A stretch of 64,000 bases of DNA from Xanthostigma xanthostigma (taxonomy: Eukaryota > Arthropoda > Insecta > Raphidioptera > Raphidiidae): NCBI GenBank assembly GCA_963575645.1, contig OY754470.1, positions 25,526,501 to 25,590,500 of the forward strand, read 5' to 3'. The translations under genes were made by a program, and so were the position numbers. Positions 43,318 through 54,704 of this stretch are shown here, piece after piece. Each line of letters starts with the position of its first letter. Position 1 is the stretch's first letter. The notes beneath the pieces were generated by a model. That model did no database searches. It saw only the letters and a program-made list of their open reading frames with translations, and was not told the origin of the DNA.

Positions 43318-43406
43318 TGTAAATTAAACTAATTTTTCTGTATGTTGATAGCGTTGTAACAATGGGTGTTTCTTAACAATTGTAGCAAACAGTAGTTACT
43401 CTGTAA

Positions 43407-44082
43407 AATATAAATAAGGTTGGGAATCGCTGATCTAGACGGTGTTAAAAATGTTCTACACTTTAAATCGGTTTCAAAATAATATTGTCCAAAATTAAAG
43501 ATACCGACAGTAAATGTTGTTATCTTCTGCGGTGTAAAGTCGTTGTAACCGAAGACTTAGGATAGAGAATGAAGAACACTATGATGGTAAGAACGAGAGA
43601 CTACGGCGTATCTCTTGCTTTGCCTACGAGACGAGAAGTCCCTCGCGATGGAAGAGATAAGACGCGTTCCTCCCGGACATTCCCTGTTATGTTTATGACT
43701 GAGTACCTCTGTCCCTATGTCCCTGTCTACACACATACATACCTACAAAAGAAGGGTATATTCACTCAGGCAACCATAGTTCTTAATACAATTAAATAAT
43801 TAAACAAATGCCCCAGTCTTTTAATGCACTTCTCGTCGTCAACTTTCTTTGTTCGCTTCTAAAATAAATGCAAATTACGGAACAAATTAAAAGTACTATA
43901 ATAACTGTAAAAGAAGAATACGTTGCCTATGCGTAAGTACTAATTGGGTACAAAAGTAACCAAACACAAATTTCTTGATAATTTTTTAATTTGAGAAATA
44001 AGAAGCCGTTGGGTGTATTAGGACACAGCAAATGCGGCCCTTGAGGGAAACACGACCAGCAGTATGATAAATATATAGAATA
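43407..44082. other. No recognised gene
   Basis: Includes a 76-codon frame at 43569-43799 without motifs. No supportable feature. Confidence 0.45.
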
Positions 44083-44921
44083 TCTATATAAATAAAAATG
44101 TATCGTTCTAGACCACGACAACAACAACAATGGAAAGCAGGTAAAAACCCGACCTTCTTGGAATTGCCTCGAGAATGCAATGCATGTACCGAAAGGTTGA
44201 GATGCTTCTAGAACATTCGACAGGTGAGGGACGAAGCTATAAAATGCGAGCGGAGTGGTTGGCAAGTCAGTCAGTTGTCCGTGTTGTTCATGTGTTGATA
44301 CAAGTGCTCTGGCGTTGCGACATAAATTATTCAGTTATACTGTGAAGATAAATAAACTTTGATGTGTGTAAACCATTGAGTGCAATTATATAAATCAGGT
44401 TTTACATTAATAACTTTTTGTAAATAATCGTGTGAATATAGTTAATAGACAAGTGTGAATAAGTATACTATATAAACTTTGTTGTGTTTGTGTGTTGTAA
44501 ATATTTTGTGTACATAATTTAGTGACTCTATAGTAAGTAAGTAAGTAAGTTTATTTGGTCATTAATTTAGATACATAGTATCTATATGACATATTCTCTG
44601 TTACTTAGTCTTTTATTATTATTTGGAACTGTCGTTATTTTGTTTCTGTTAACGTTATTATTACTGTTAAGTTAAAGAAGTAAACTTTCGTTTGTGTGTT
44701 TAACTGTTTTGTTAAACGTGTATTATTGTAAATAAATAATTTCCACCACGCATTAGAACAGTTTTGTTACAGTATTAATGCCTCGTTTGTAAAAATCGCA
44801 AATACTAAATATTTTACCGCAACAGTACCGCCATCTGTTGAATTACAGCGTCATCTGTTGGACATTAAAGCAACACGCAAACCAGACTGAGCCACAGCAA
44901 CGCGTGACCGGGTACAGCTAG
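44083..44921 (+). mobile_element. Non-autonomous Helitron carrying a heat-shock-type promoter
   Basis: Starts TCTATATAAATAAAAATG and ends GGGTACAGCTAG. It is flanked by A (44082) and T (44922), the Helitron insertion rule, and has no target duplication. The 3' end fits the CTRR rule; the hairpin just before it is weak. No Rep/helicase is encoded. The left third holds a heat-shock element, TATA box and initiator (44155-44276). 'gtaagtaagtaag' at 44535 is a short tetranucleotide repeat. Confidence 0.55.
44155..44276 (+). promoter_or_regulatory. Heat-shock-type core promoter inside the Helitron
   Basis: A perfect three-unit heat-shock element, TTCTAGAACATTC at 44206-44218 (TTC-nn-GAA-nn-TTC), with a looser TTC/GAA cluster at 44155-44175. 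TATAAAA lies at 44238-44244, and TCAGT initiators start at 44267 and 44271, about 30 bases after the TATA box. Order and spacing match insect Hsp70-type promoters, which bind the heat-shock factor trimer. The downstream A/T-rich sequence could be a former 5' leader. No Hsp coding sequence follows. Confidence 0.6.
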
Positions 44922-45600
44922 TATTGGATATTATGAATAAATATTCATAATAATAATAACACAAAATTGTAAACATTTTAACCAGTTCAAAATGTGAATT
45001 TATTTTTATCAATATTATGTAATTGATTGATAAGATCAGAGATCAAACCAGCGCGGCGATCTTCTCCGTACTATAAAGACCATTGACCATTACTCTATGG
45101 AGCTCACGACCGTTAGAAATTTCAGAAAGTATTTCTGGGTTTCATATTTTATTTGAAAAAATAAACTGAATTTCAAGTTTGCCAAGGTATTTTTCATTTA
45201 AATAAATTTAAAGTTACATAAAAAGCTATACGTGGTTCCATGGAAAGATATAACAATAATCGTTTAGCTTGACCTATAGCGCTTGAAAAACTGGTGATAA
45301 TAACGTTTAATACTATAATAAAACAATATCAAAGATCTGTGGACGATACGTGTTGAAAAATAAAAAAACAATGCGACCGGCGACGTAATATAAAATTTAA
45401 TGAAGGAAAACTCATATCTAGAAACGATTTTGTTAAATTGCGTTTTAATATCATAGATTCTTAACGTGTATCTATTTGATATTTTAGCAACGCAGCTTAC
45501 AACGTTTGGTGAATTCTTGCAATTTATTTTATTTATTGTAGGTTATGGACGCTTGTCAACCAACGTCTAACAACATCAAATTTAATTAAACGACATCACA
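44922..45600. other. No recognised feature
   Basis: AT-rich spacer without a gene or repeat that I can support. Confidence 0.5.
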
Positions 45601-45601
45601 A

Positions 45602-45672
45602 AATATCTATGAATGCATCCACGACAGTGGGATTCAAAGGTCAGCACGCTAACCGTTACACCACTTTGTCCT
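45602..45672 (-). other. tRNA-derived fragment (SINE head or tRNA pseudogene)
   Basis: On the minus strand an A-box TGGTGTAACGGTTAGCGTG is followed closely by a B-box-like TTTGAATCCCACTG. The spacing is shorter than in a true tRNA, so part of the anticodon and variable region is missing. No tail or duplication identified. Confidence 0.45.
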
Positions 45673-45828
45673 TCAATTTACTATTATAAAAAAAAATTCC
45701 TGCCAATTGGGCGACGGGAACATTCCAACCCCATAAATATTGACATATAAAAAAATCTGATCTTGTGACGCGGGTAATGGCTGGTTTTAAATACGATATT
45801 TACTATTTCGTTGGCATGTTTCCCTATA

Positions 45829-46294
45829 CAGAGTGAGTTTTAAGTTGTTGCTTTTTTTTACAGCGTGTAAAAATCAAATAGACGAGCAAATATTTCAAAT
45901 AGTTTTTTAATCAAAACTCAAAAATAAGAGAGAAACAGCCTTTCGAAGTTTAAATAAATTTTATTAAATTTTCTTTAATTTTGAGGTCGGTCCTGAGGTT
46001 ATATTATGTCACTATGGAAATAAGTTGTTATTATCAAGTATGTGTATTGTTCTGTTTTTCAACTTCGAACAATATCTGTGAATACTTGATAATAATAACA
46101 TATTTCCATAGTGACATAATATAACCCCAGGACCGACCTCAAAATTAAAGAAAATTTAATAAAATTTATTTAAACTTCGAAAGGCTGTTTCTCTTTTATT
46201 TTTGAGTTTTGATAAAAAAACTATTTGAAATATTTGCTCGTCTATTTGATTTTTACACGCTGTAAAAAAAAGCATCAACTTAAAACTCACCCTG
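45829..46294. mobile_element. Foldback element, TA-flanked, about 210-bp arms
   Basis: Starts CAGAGTGAGTTTTAAGTTG and ends with its near-complement. Arms of about 210 bases are almost identical around a short loop (about 46040-46080). TA on both sides. The terminus CAGRGTGAG is shared with 18717-19447, suggesting related mobilising enzymes. Frames inside mirror each other and are not genes. Confidence 0.75.
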
Positions 46295-46704
46295 TATATA
46301 TTCCACGTCGTGTTATATATTTTTTTTTTACAAGAAAAACAAAATGCTATTTGGCATCTGTGGCCATTATCGCTACAAAAGTGACACATTGTATAAAAAA
46401 TACAAATTGGTTATAGGTAAGTATGATAGTATAGAATGGGTAGGTATATTACAGCAGGTATTTATATTTTGTTATATATATTTGTTATTTTCAAGTAATT
46501 TATTATTTTTAAGACGTTTTCTAATTTAAAATTAATCAAAGCGTGTTTAGCTAATTTCTTTCTGACAGATCTACAAAACGAAAGAACAGGTAGGTACTTC
46601 CGAAACTATAAAATGTAGAAAAAAATGTATTAACACTTTCTTGTAAAAATAAATAAATGAATACACCGTTATGAAACCTATACCATTATTATTATATCAT
46701 GTCT
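46295..46704. other. No recognised feature
   Basis: AT-rich. Short frames only. Confidence 0.45.
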
Positions 46705-46985
46705 TTTGCGCATGTGCCGATTTTCCCCAAAAACTATAGGGTTCTTCATATTTGCATATCAAACGTCCTCTCAACATTTGATTTCAATCCGTTCATCTGT
46801 TCGACCTGATTCGTGTTTATAGACAAACAGACGCACATACTTTTTTCCAAAAGTATGTTTTTTGGGTTCGAGTGACCTCAAAACGAAAAAAATATTGTAA
46901 AATTTTGACCTAAATTAGAACTATTCCCCACTTATGGTGTTGGCATTGTAAAAGGATCTGAGTTACTCTCAAGTTGCGCCTAAAA
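46705..46985 (+). repeat. Interspersed repeat F, copy 2
   Basis: Counterpart of 3735-4015 in opposite orientation. See that entry. Confidence 0.6.
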
Positions 46986-47455
46986 AGTTTTACTTCAAAC
47001 ATTTCATTCATGCCTTTAATATCCTTAAGGAGTGCTTATTAAATAACATATAATAATAGTTACGTCTATATCGTTTTGACAGAACTGCTAAACGGGATAT
47101 AAAGCATTGCTGATAACTCGTTAAACAGTGTGGTAAGCTGTACAACAAAACCGACGATATAATTAGATACAACAATAAAACCGTCGTAGAGTCCGTTAGA
47201 GCGTACTGCGCAGATAGCCTCTGGCCTGTTTTAATAATGAAATTGCCAACAGAGTGGATTATATGTACACGGAAGACGCGTACGTAGGCCGTAGTCCACA
47301 AGAGAAGAGAATGTCTATATAATCGGCGTCTATGCCGCAAAACTGCTTGATTACTAATATTGTGATCGAGAAATGCACACACCAACGTAAGCGAGAAGAG
47401 AATGTCTGAATACCCGACACCTCCACCACTATACAAGTTTTACACACATACAAAC

Positions 47456-48182
47456 TAGTGATACGTATCTGAATACGGATATTTGGGTTCAAGTTCCGCG
47501 GATACGGATACGGATCTTAACTTTCTTAGAGTACGCGGCGGTAAATATTGCACATTGACCTTTGGCAAGAGACGATCTGTTATGGGAAAAAGTTATTGAC
47601 CTCTTTAAGAGTTAAATTCTTATAACAGATTGTCTCTTTACAAAGATCGATGTGCAATATCTCATTATAAAGATAGTTGAATTAGTACCTTTGAGTTATG
47701 TACTATTGGTATGGTACTCACTACGATAAATGTTTGCAATATAGGTAAAGGTGCCAAATACGATTTTAAAAAGAAAAAAAAATGGTTGTCTGTAAAGTCG
47801 GTTTACGGACGATAGTTTTACGTGATAACGTATTCCGCTCGAATATCATATTTAATAATCACGCACAGGGTCAGGCGGAACGTTAGGAACGTTACACTTT
47901 TTCGTGCATGCAGCCGGTGTTTCATCTTTTTATATTGACGTGATTCATCAATTTATAAAACGTTATCACGTCAAAAATAAAAAATAATCTGAAAGGAATT
48001 TAATAGTTTTTCATTATTACCTAATCACCTATACCTATATATAAAATGTCATCTATGAATTGAAAATTAATAAGGTAAAAGATTCGTAAAAGATCCGCCA
48101 AAAACTAACGGATACGGATACGGATCTTTTTTTCTCCCTCGGATATCCGCGGATACGGATACAGATATACGGCACATCACTA
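47456..48182. mobile_element. hAT MITE, family TAGTGATGTGCC, copy 2, with nested repeat E
   Basis: Same termini and body as 41434-41898 in reverse orientation. Exact 8-bp duplications ATACAAAC at 47448-47455 and 48183-48190. About 200 bases at 47773-47975 are absent from copy 1; they are repeat E, with ACGTGATAACGT/ACGTTATCACGT near the ends. Confidence 0.88.
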
Positions 48183-48190
48183 ATACAAAC

Positions 48191-49090
48191 ACACACGCTC
48201 AAACATATTACACAATAGGCACGATGACAGTATAAAAGAATCAAAGAAGAAATAGTTTTAGAGGAAAGTATATATGTTGAAAGGATCCTAAAAAATTATC
48301 CAGTGTTAATATAAACATACAAATAAAAGTATTAAATACTGCAATCGGCCATTTTAACTGAAACAACGAATGACGTCACTCCTAAATCAAAGAAAATATA
48401 AACACTTGAAAAGTAAATAATCATAGTGTCGTTTGAATTTTTGTTGCGATCGTCCACTTCTGCATCATTTAATTAATTGATTTGTTGCTTATTCGTGGTT
48501 TTGTGATATTTTGTAACACTTATATCATAGGTTATTTTTGAGGTTAGTTAACTCGCAGCTAAAGAAAGCCATTCTGTCATTTTTTTTACTAAGTACCTAC
48601 TTTAAAGAAAATATTTAATATAAATCATATTCATTAAGTAAATTTACACACCTATCTGCGAAATACCTCTGCACCACAGCTCTACACCCATAAATACAAC
48701 ATTTAATGACAGTTGTGTCTTAGGCGTGACATCACAAGCGGACGACATGACATTTACGACCGTTGTCGCGCTTGATTCAAAATAAAAAGATAAAAATGCA
48801 ATAATTTCCGTTAAAATCTAATTTTTTGCTAAAATAGTGTTTTTTTTTCGGAAATAGTAGACGTGTACCTACATTATAGAACGCGGGGATTTCGAAATCT
48901 GTCATCCATACTCCTCATGAAAATAATTATATGTAAGTAAATATCCACTCTAGCACTGGCTGTTCAAAGTAGGTGGATTAATTTCAGAAGTTAAAACTGA
49001 AATACATTTATTATTATTATTCTGATGTATAAGCGTGAAAATAAGTTGTACATATCCGCAGGGACTCCATCACAAAATTGTTCCATATTA
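48191..49090. other. No recognised gene
   Basis: AT-rich. Contains 'aatgacgtcactcc' at about 48370, but no promoter architecture or frame that I can support. Confidence 0.45.
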
Positions 49091-49555
49091 TTTATTATCG
49101 ACAATTTACATATTCAAGAATTTCAGATTACCCGACATCTCCACCATAATATAAGTTTTACCTACCTACTTGTGATTCTGATAAATAAGCACTATATATC
49201 TGGTGTTTGCGTCACAAAACTTAATTGTGTTCCAGAAACATACGGATTAACATAAAAATGTCAATACTCGACACCTGCGCTTCCACCAGGATGCAGTTTG
49301 TGATTCTTAAATACCCGACTCTTCCACCGCAAAACCATTGTACACATTTATTATACGAACGCAAAGATATCTGAAGATTAGACGCCTCTGCGATGCTATT
49401 GATTGATTAATTGCAATTTAGACATATAATCTGTGACAAATAGTTTTAATTATAAGTAGTTTAGACGTGAATTTCAAGTATATGTGCATTCACAAACGTG
49501 AGAAGATAACGTCTCAACCCGACACTTCCACCATGATACTTGTAATCTAAGTAAT

Positions 49556-50372
49556 TAATTATTGTACCCATTTTTTTATTAATAAAATACAGTTTCATGT
49601 ATTTACTTATTGTGAAGTGCTAATTGTTCATCGAATTTTTCAGTGCAACGCGACGCCCAAAATATGTAAAGTGATTATTTTTGTTAACAACGAAATAATT
49701 CTTATGTTTAATTTGGTTGATTGATAAAACAATGAATATACGTGCCATTACAAAAAAGGCATGTGCTGAAACTTCTTATGTATGATTAATATAATTTTAC
49801 ATTTACGATTCAATTTATTTTTTATTTTTGATAGTCGATAACAAAATATCGTTCATATTGCGTTTCTATGGCTTCGTCGTCACTAATTTGTTTTGTCTGT
49901 ATTTTTTTTTCATTCATTTTACCTCCCAATCGGTAACATCTCGCATAAGAAGTTTAACTTCAAATAGCGAGACTAGTTCTGGGAGTTAACGATGCTAACA
50001 AACTACTACAAAGTAAATAGCACTACTTCAATTTATTTTAGTTACTGGGAAGGTTAAAGATAACATTTATATTCATTAAGCAACAGACAAGGCGACACGC
50101 TTTATTTCTTAACATAACCTTTTTTTCACAAATAGATGACAGCAGAATCGTCTCACAATCGGTAAACATTTTTTATAGAATTTAAAATAGTCACACGAGC
50201 CGTAGTACCATTACGCACGAGACATATGGTATTTTTTTGTACGTACCTCCTAGGAAATAGCTGATTTTCACTTCATTTTCAAAATTTTTGACAGTTCACT
50301 TTTGAGCAAAGTTCACTTCTAATAGTTGATTACAAATAACAGACGGGCTACGATTATTTTACCGCATTGAAT
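49556..50372. other. No recognised feature
   Basis: AT-rich with no gene or repeat recognised. Confidence 0.5.
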
Positions 50373-50414
50373 ATATTTTCTAATTGCTAATAATTATTAG
50401 CAATTAGAAAATAT
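50373..50414. repeat. Perfect 42-bp palindrome
   Basis: The left half, ATATTTTCTAATTGCTAATA (20 of its 21 bases), is exactly mirrored with no loop. All A/T rich. Could extrude as a cruciform. No element boundary is evident. Confidence 0.85.
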
Positions 50415-50696
50415 CATTATAATGTGCAAACAAAATGACACTTTGGGTGTATTCGAAAGGTGTGCTAGCATCGCTAAAATAGTCACATTATTGTTTTGTA
50501 ATTAATTAAAGGTGTGTGAACGTTGATAACATTACGCGAGATAATCGCCTTAGTTGATAATTAGATAGCACACAGCGAGTAGATGTAATCCTTTCTAAAA
50601 GGACGAGAGCAGTCCTTCATTAATGCAGTCCGCCATTGTTCCTATAGCCTTAAAGATATTGAAGATAATTTGCCATGGTACAAAAGCTCTATTCCA

Positions 50697-50818
50697 ACCT
50701 CACTGCAAACGGTAATATTGTCGTCACAATCTTGCGCAGTAGCTAGAACGAAACTGTTTGTATCGGTTTTTGAGCTACTGCGCAAAACTGTGACGTTAAA
50801 ATTACAGGGAGTTTAAAG
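50697..50818. mobile_element. MITE family C, copy 2
   Basis: Matches 22902-23103 ('ctattccaacctc', 'cttgcgcagtagct') but is shorter in the centre and more diverged at the right end. Confidence 0.55.
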
Positions 50819-50822
50819 CTAT

Positions 50823-51235
50823 AAAGGCCGTTGCACACGAGGCTGGATTTGCCACTAGATTCCTTGCTAGATTTGACTAGTTTTCTTAATTGCTTTTATG
50901 TGCTCGGTTCACACGAGACGTCTTTTCAAACTTGTTTTGTGGATAGATCTGGTGCGCGTGCAGTGAGAGTTCAAATAAAAACGCAGAGAAAAACGTGTCT
51001 GTTGTCTGACTCAAAGCAGAATGACGCCGTGTTGGCTTGTGGGCGTTTGTTCATGTCGCCCACGTGACAAGATACTGTTTCCTGATTGGTTCCTGCTCAG
51101 AGCAAGCAGAGGACCTAGCGAAAAAATAGCACCTGTTCTAATTTTAAAATCTATCGCATGAGATGGCAGGCGAGCCCGAAGTGACGTCATTTTCAGCCTT
51201 GTACTCGGCCTGCCGGCCAAGCAATGTTTCCAGCG
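50823..51235 (+). repeat. Repeat family D, copy 2
   Basis: Begins AAAGGCCGTTGCACACGAGG and contains the D markers 'ttccttgctag', 'cccacgtgacaa' and 'ctgattggttcc'. The right end is degraded; the expected mirror terminus is seen in copy 3 at 58955-58975. Frames across it are not supported as genes. Confidence 0.55.
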
Positions 51236-51371
51236 CTTTAAAAGGAACATATGCTCACGTTCAGGTCTATCTCTCTCTAGTGTTTTGTTTCTGGGTGACG
51301 TCAGCACCCAGAGACAAACATTTTTCGCAATGCTTCAATGTATCTATATTATTAGTACCGAGAGCAGCGTG
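51236..51371. other. Short spacer, nothing recognised
   Basis: No feature supportable between repeat D and the hAT element. Confidence 0.4.
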
Positions 51372-51379
51372 TTCATTAT

Positions 51380-51988
51380 AGTGATGTGTCAACATGACTC
51401 TATATTGGGAGCTAGCTCCGTGCGCTTCGCTCACTAAAGAGAGTCGCTCAAAGGGAGTCGTTCAAAGAAGCGACACTAGACAGTACGCACTACTGCAGAG
51501 GTGTGAACTGTCATCATGCCATGCTCAGGAGTCACGAAGCATTGCACAGCACAATACACACTCAGCTCTGAGCTCATTTTAATATGATTCTGATCTTATA
51601 TTATTCGCATTTCGTATAAACAATAAAGTATAATAAAAGCTTAACAATAATAATGTTTATTTTTTCAATATTTATATCTTTGTCAACGACGTCAATGTGA
51701 ATGGTTTAAGTCACTGTTTAGCTTAGTACTATTACACTTACAGTGTTTCATTCAACATTAAATGACTCAGCAAAGATAACTCCGTACGTGCAAAATTCAC
51801 TAGTGCCTCTGTGGCCTGTGCTGTGTGAGCTCTGTAAATGTGTGAATGCAACAGTACAGAACAGCTCAGCACAGCACAGAGTAATGGCGCTCGGAGTGAG
51901 TCATTCACAAAAAAAAAGAGCGATTCGCTCCGCTCCGAGAAAGGAGTCGTTCATTATGAACGACTCGCTCAGGAGCGACACATCACTA
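51380..51988. mobile_element. hAT MITE with TAGTGATGTGTC ends
   Basis: Ends TAGTGATGTGTC and GACACATCACTA, with exact 8-bp duplications GTTCATTA at 51372-51379 and 51989-51996. Termini differ by one base from the 41434/47456 family, so the same transposase may move both. Subterminal 'gagtcgttca' and 'gcgactc' words are repeated. Frames across it (for example 51743-51997) are not supported as genes. Confidence 0.88.
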
Positions 51989-51996
51989 GTTCATTA

Positions 51997-52565
51997 GTAC
52001 CGTATTGTATGATTAACCGATTTAAACCGACAAGAATCAACGAAACGTACGTTAACACAACGTGTTTATATACTTGACCTTCCTCTATAATCGTTACTTT
52101 AATGCTCTGTTATCTCTTTAAATAGTTTTTATTACAATTGAGAGCATATACACAACTTGTTAGTTACGTTATCCGGAAGTTAAAGCGTTCAGACGTGAAG
52201 CGGTCAGCAATTAATTATAGTGTAGACAAAAGAACATAGGTCAATTTATAACGATAAGGTGATCATTAAAACATGACTTGCAGTTTAGTTTTAGCTCTCT
52301 AATGAGTTTTAAACACCGGTCATAGCCTCCTGTAATCAACTTGTTTTCTTAACGTTTAACTAGAAAACTTGTTCACCGGCACGACTCATCTTTACAATAT
52401 ACCGAATGTAGGTTTTCCACAAAGTGCATCACGAACTTAAAAGAACGTTATACTTGACTTCAATTAGTTTTTTGACGAACAGTGGCGGTTCCTCTATAAG
52501 CCCTGCAGAGCTGCAGAACGACCAAAATCTTAGGCACTTCATAATTTTAGAATGAAGTATATTTT
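51997..52565. other. No recognised feature
   Basis: AT-rich. A stretch starting 'cagtggcggttcctc' at 52481 looks like a hAT-style terminus, without a partner. Confidence 0.4.
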
Positions 52566-52566
52566 T

Positions 52567-52730
52567 CAATAAATAAAATTATCGACCAATTTTTCAGTCA
52601 AATATATTAACAAAAAAAATAATAATTAATACAATGACGTTTCGGTCCGTATTTCGAGCTTCTTCAGAACTGATCAAAAAAATATAAAAATAAATATAAT
52701 TGACGTTAATCAAAGATTTGAATGAAGTAT
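52567..52730. repeat. 'ttatcgacc' repeat with hammerhead-like core, copy 1
   Basis: Begins TTCAATAAATAAAATTATCG. On the minus strand the centre reads CTGAAGA, a variable segment, GGACC and GAAACGTC. The right arm is reduced to 'gttaatcaaagat'. Related copies: 56680-56875 and 60081-60297. Confidence 0.55.
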
Positions 52731-54113
52731 ATTTCCCAAATTTAACCAATATATTTTAATGTTAGGAAATAGTGTAATAAGTAGTTACACAATCAACGTT
52801 AAAGAAGTCACGAGTAGACCATAAAACTCGTGTGTTCTGTGTGGCAGATTTTCTTGCGTTCAGGTGCTGTTCTACGTTCTGAAGCAGCACATGAAACGTC
52901 ATCTTCAGATACAAATAAAAAAAATAAAATAAAAGTTCTCCACAGAAGTGTCATTATAGTAAAAAAATGAAACATTTCCGACCACCAAGTGATAAGGTTA
53001 AATCATTCAAAATGAATCATAGTTTCTTATTCCGAGAGGAGTATCTACGAGCAATTACCGGTCGTCCTATATTCCTCGCAAACGGCCGGACTCGAGTGAC
53101 TGTCGAAACTGGCTAACGCTCGTATTTAATATCTTGTCACGTACTTGTATAAAATAGAGAGCCGCTTTGAGGTTACACATTCGATTTGGCAGTCTTGCAA
53201 TGTGTATGGAATATGGATTAACACGATGCAAGTTTGAGACAGCTGATATATAGAAAATGGCGACGTTATAAAAGTGAATACGAAACATAAATAACAATAC
53301 TCTAACGAGCCGTTTGCATTTGGAACTAGTATAGAGTGTTTGCAGTAGTCGTCGTTTGGGGACCAAGGTTCATACGTCACATGCGTGATATCAGGTCGTG
53401 TGTCACATTCTACAGTCTCTGCCGCTATTCCCGTCTTATTCAATATCAACACGGCTCCAATTTGCCCAAAACAAATAATATATTTATATATACAGTTGTA
53501 TTGTTTGCTTCTTTTTATGTGTTCGTTATTCCCATAAGTGATTTGAATGAAGTTTTGTCATTGCTCAACCTTATCTCTGGACAGTGAACTCAATGTCATG
53601 CAGCCAATCAAGATGAGGCGGCTATGAAAAATATACAGTGCCTCAAAAATACTATAGTCACAAAATGGTGATTCTACAACGCTTCAAAAGCATCTTTTTT
53701 TAAAGAGAAGAGTGCAAAGATAGTATATTGTGAAACTAGTGCGACAATGCCGCACGAGTTGCACGTACTATTTTTTATTACGAATTAAACTAAATTATAA
53801 TTAAAATTTTATTACGAATTAACAAAGAAATTAGAAGTAATAAAAATTAAAACCAAATCATTAAAAAGTTGAAAATTCAGTTAAAATTGTCAAGAATAAA
53901 AGTCCATAATCGAAAATTTTAACCTCAAATCTGCTTCAAATGACAGTTTGTTTCGTTGACATTAACACCGTTATTATTTTGTTTTTTTCTCTGATTTTGC
54001 GCGCGGCAAACAATAATTTCAGTGCGACAAATAAAGTTTCCGCACGCAAATGAAAATATCTACTTTTCAACCGTAACAGCATGCGTAAAGATACCACTTT
54101 TCCCGCATGAGTA
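52731..54113. other. No recognised gene
   Basis: Overlapping frames on both strands at 53067-53587 shadow each other, with no domain or splice context. No supportable feature. Confidence 0.45.
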
Positions 54114-54236
54114 ATAAAATAGTATATTACACCACAAGGGTCGAAAGTTTGACATTCTTGCACTGCGCACCATGATGCCCGAGACGAGCAGTGCAAGGTA
54201 TCAAACTTTTGGCCAGTGAGGTGTATACTATTTTCT
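54114..54236. repeat. Small inverted-repeat element
   Basis: 'aaatagtatattacaccaca' at left and 'gtgaggtgtatactatttt' at right are imperfect mirrors, as are 'gaaagtttga' and 'tcaaacttt' further in. About 120 bp. Probably a MITE. Confidence 0.45.
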
Positions 54237-54396
54237 TCATACCTCGGTAGTCGGTCGTAAGTACGCTTATTAAATACATTAATTAGTTAATTACTTACTA
54301 ATTACATAAAAACACAGATAAATTCCAAGCAAGCTGCTTTAAGGTTATACGTAAAACACGGATGATAGCAGCTGTCCGCGACTATTAGCTATAATT

Positions 54397-54704
54397 TAAT
54401 AGGGTTGCTATGGAAACGACACCTAAACAACAGTTGATAGGTTACTTTTTCTTTACTGCCGCCCGCACATACGTGCTTCCCACATCAATGCGTGTAATCC
54501 CACCAACGTGTAAATGTTAGACTTTCTGCCTTACAATTGATGCCTAAAATGTAATAGGGATGCTATGGAAACGAGACCCAAACAACAGATGATAGGTTAC
54601 TTTTGCTTTACTTCTGCCCGAATGTACGTACTTCTCACATCAGTGCGTGTAATCCCACCAGCGCGTAAATGTTACACTTTCTGCCTTACAATTGATGCCT
54701 AATG
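54397..54704. repeat. 154-bp tandem duplication
   Basis: 54397-54550 and 54551-54704 are similar throughout, sharing 'gctatggaaacga', 'cgtgtaatcccacca' and 'ctgccttacaattgatgcc', with scattered substitutions. Older than the 61-bp duplication at 27890. No frame. Confidence 0.8.

Larger units (their letters stand above)
42682..43406. repeat. 725-bp palindrome carrying tRNA-like sequence in both arms
   Basis: Arms 42682-43014 and 43077-43406 are complementary with a handful of differences, around a 62-base unique loop. The right arm has an extra 'gatagttt'. Each arm includes a 76-base tRNA-like segment. No flanking duplication is clear, so this may be a foldback transposon or an inverted duplication. 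Confidence 0.85.
47290..49555. repeat. Cluster of a dispersed CCGACAC/CTCCACC motif
   Basis: The phrase 'tacccgacacctccacca' followed by 'atacaagttttac'-like sequence occurs, diverged, at about 47411, 49119, 49265, 49310 and 49515, often with 'gagaagagaatgtct'-like sequence before it (47298, 47393, 49499). I saw it nowhere else in the window. It may be an old tandem array, now broken by the hAT element at 47456-48182. Confidence 0.5.

Noticed and set aside
43569-43799. 76-codon frame as a gene
   Set aside because: No domain, no splice context and no relative recognised; length is within chance for this region.
53067-53587. Three overlapping frames of 83-108 codons
   Set aside because: On opposite strands over the same bases, with no motif in any.
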